A stretch of DNA of 32,598 bases. It comes from Puniceicoccales bacterium (lineage in GTDB: Bacteria; Verrucomicrobiota; Verrucomicrobiia; Opitutales; LL51). Position numbers and translations under genes: made by a program. The notes beneath the pieces are model-generated. The model did no database searches, was not told the origin of the DNA, and saw nothing but the letters and a program-made list of their open reading frames with translations. The DNA is taken from NCBI GenBank assembly GCA_031284165.1, contig JAITAK010000035.1:1-32598 (forward strand), written 5' to 3'. Each line of letters starts with the position of its first letter. Position 1 is the stretch's first letter. Positions 31,815 to 32,598 of this stretch are shown here, piece by piece.

Positions 31815-32598
31815 TTAATCATCAAAAGCAATCAATCGATAAAGGTTTGCATCAGCATCAGCATCCTTGGGAATATTATTTAAGCTACCTTGTTGACCCT
31901 TAGGTCTACCTTGTTGACCCTTAGATTTACCTTGTTGATCCTTAGATTTACCTTGTTGATTCTCAGATTTACCTTGTTGATTCTCAGATCTACCTTGTTG
32001 ATTCCTAGAGCGAGGTTTTGGATTTTGACTTTTTTTTGGCTTTTTTTCGCTAGTGCGATTTTTGATGATGAATTGACCGCTAGGCGCTAGTCGACTAAGT
32101 TCTTGCAACAACTGTGTATCCACGTTAGGATTTGGGTTGGTATAAGTGTCGATTATCGCTTGCCTCAAGGAACCACTACCAAGTTTATTATTAAATACCC
32201 CAAGTATACTATACCATTTTTTTATAATATCTTCAATTGTAGGCTCTTTTGAGAGAGAAGGAAAAAACGTTGAAACAGACTGGGAGCTTCCCTGTATCTG
32301 CAATACATTATTGTCTTGATCGCATTTAATGTACTCAGCGAGTTTAATGAATTTCTCGGGTTTCATTGATCCGTTAAAACAAGAATCTAATAATGCGTGA
32401 AGGTTTTCATTTGACCATTTTGTATCCTCCTGGCCTATACCCTGCGGATTACGTTTTAGCCTATTACGAATAAAATATAATTGATATAATGCTTGCCAAA
32501 GGCTTTTCAAGAACACCTGCTTTTGTTCATCTATTGTTTCTTCTTTGCCCGATTGAATAGAATTAAGATAATCAGCATTAAAATAACACTCCTTAAAC
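31815..32598 (-). CDS. Uncharacterised protein C with QQG[KR] heptapeptide repeats; 5' end lies outside the window
   Basis: The frame stays open to the window edge; the track's start at 32516 is a GTG, and upstream in-frame residues read FKECYFNADYLNSIQSGKEETIDEQKQ. Core DTKWSNENLHALLDSCFNGS; C-terminal NQQGRSENQQGKSENQQGKSKDQQGKSKGQQGRPKGQQG. Confidence 0.7.
   Translation of the reverse strand, partial: FKECYFNADYLNSIQSGKEETIDEQKQVFLKSLWQALYQLYFIRNRLKRNPQGIGQEDTKWSNENLHALLDSCFNGSMKPEKFIKLAEYIKCDQDNNVLQIQGSSQSVSTFFPSLSKEPTIEDIIKKWYSILGVFNNKLGSGSLRQAIIDTYTNPNPNVDTQLLQELSRLAPSGQFIIKNRTSEKKPKKSQNPKPRSRNQQGRSENQQGKSENQQGKSKDQQGKSKGQQGRPKGQQGSLNNIPKDADADANLYRLIAFDD
31885..32008 (-). repeat. 21-bp tandem array coding for [NDG]QQG[KR][SP][EK] heptapeptides, 6 units
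   Basis: Plus-strand unit taccttgttgacccttagatt with variants, repeated six times in frame. Confidence 0.92.

Noticed and set aside
31099-32008. Possible CRISPR array
   Set aside because: Repeats are directly adjacent 21-bp coding units with no unique spacers and no cas genes nearby.
31890-32090. Plus-strand ORF with LTLRFTLLILR repeats
   Set aside because: Antisense of the QQGKS array; same periodicity artefact.

Overview
The window is mostly a conserved bacterial housekeeping segment (about 1-30.3 kb), followed by a short accessory tail on the minus strand (about 28.5-32.6 kb). Recognisable genes are mutS, cysS, a KefB-type antiporter with two RCK_C domains, atpG-atpD-atpC, an alpha/beta hydrolase, an S41 tail-specific protease, a beta-CASP/CPSF-like nuclease, a DUF2608-type HAD protein, two orphan solute-binding proteins, an MsbA-like ABC exporter, hldD, a short ligA, dnaE, an RNase HIII and an L-lactate dehydrogenase. 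There are two tRNAs: Gln-CTG and Gly-CCC. A partial PD-(D/E)XK (Rpn/PDDEXK_2-like) ORF at the left edge is missing from the supplied ORF track; I translated it by hand. The most unusual part is the right end: three uncharacterised minus-strand ORFs (28551-29243, 30417-31499 and 31815 to beyond 32598) that appear to share a W[TS]x[DE]NLxxLL core. Around them are three unrelated in-frame arrays with a 21-bp (7-codon) period, one of which runs across a stop codon. The NAD+ ligase also ends cleanly before the usual BRCT domain. Taxonomy is not certain; gene content suggests a Gram-negative, possibly host-associated or PVC-like lineage (inference only). No CRISPR array, rRNA, phage module or complete IS element was found.
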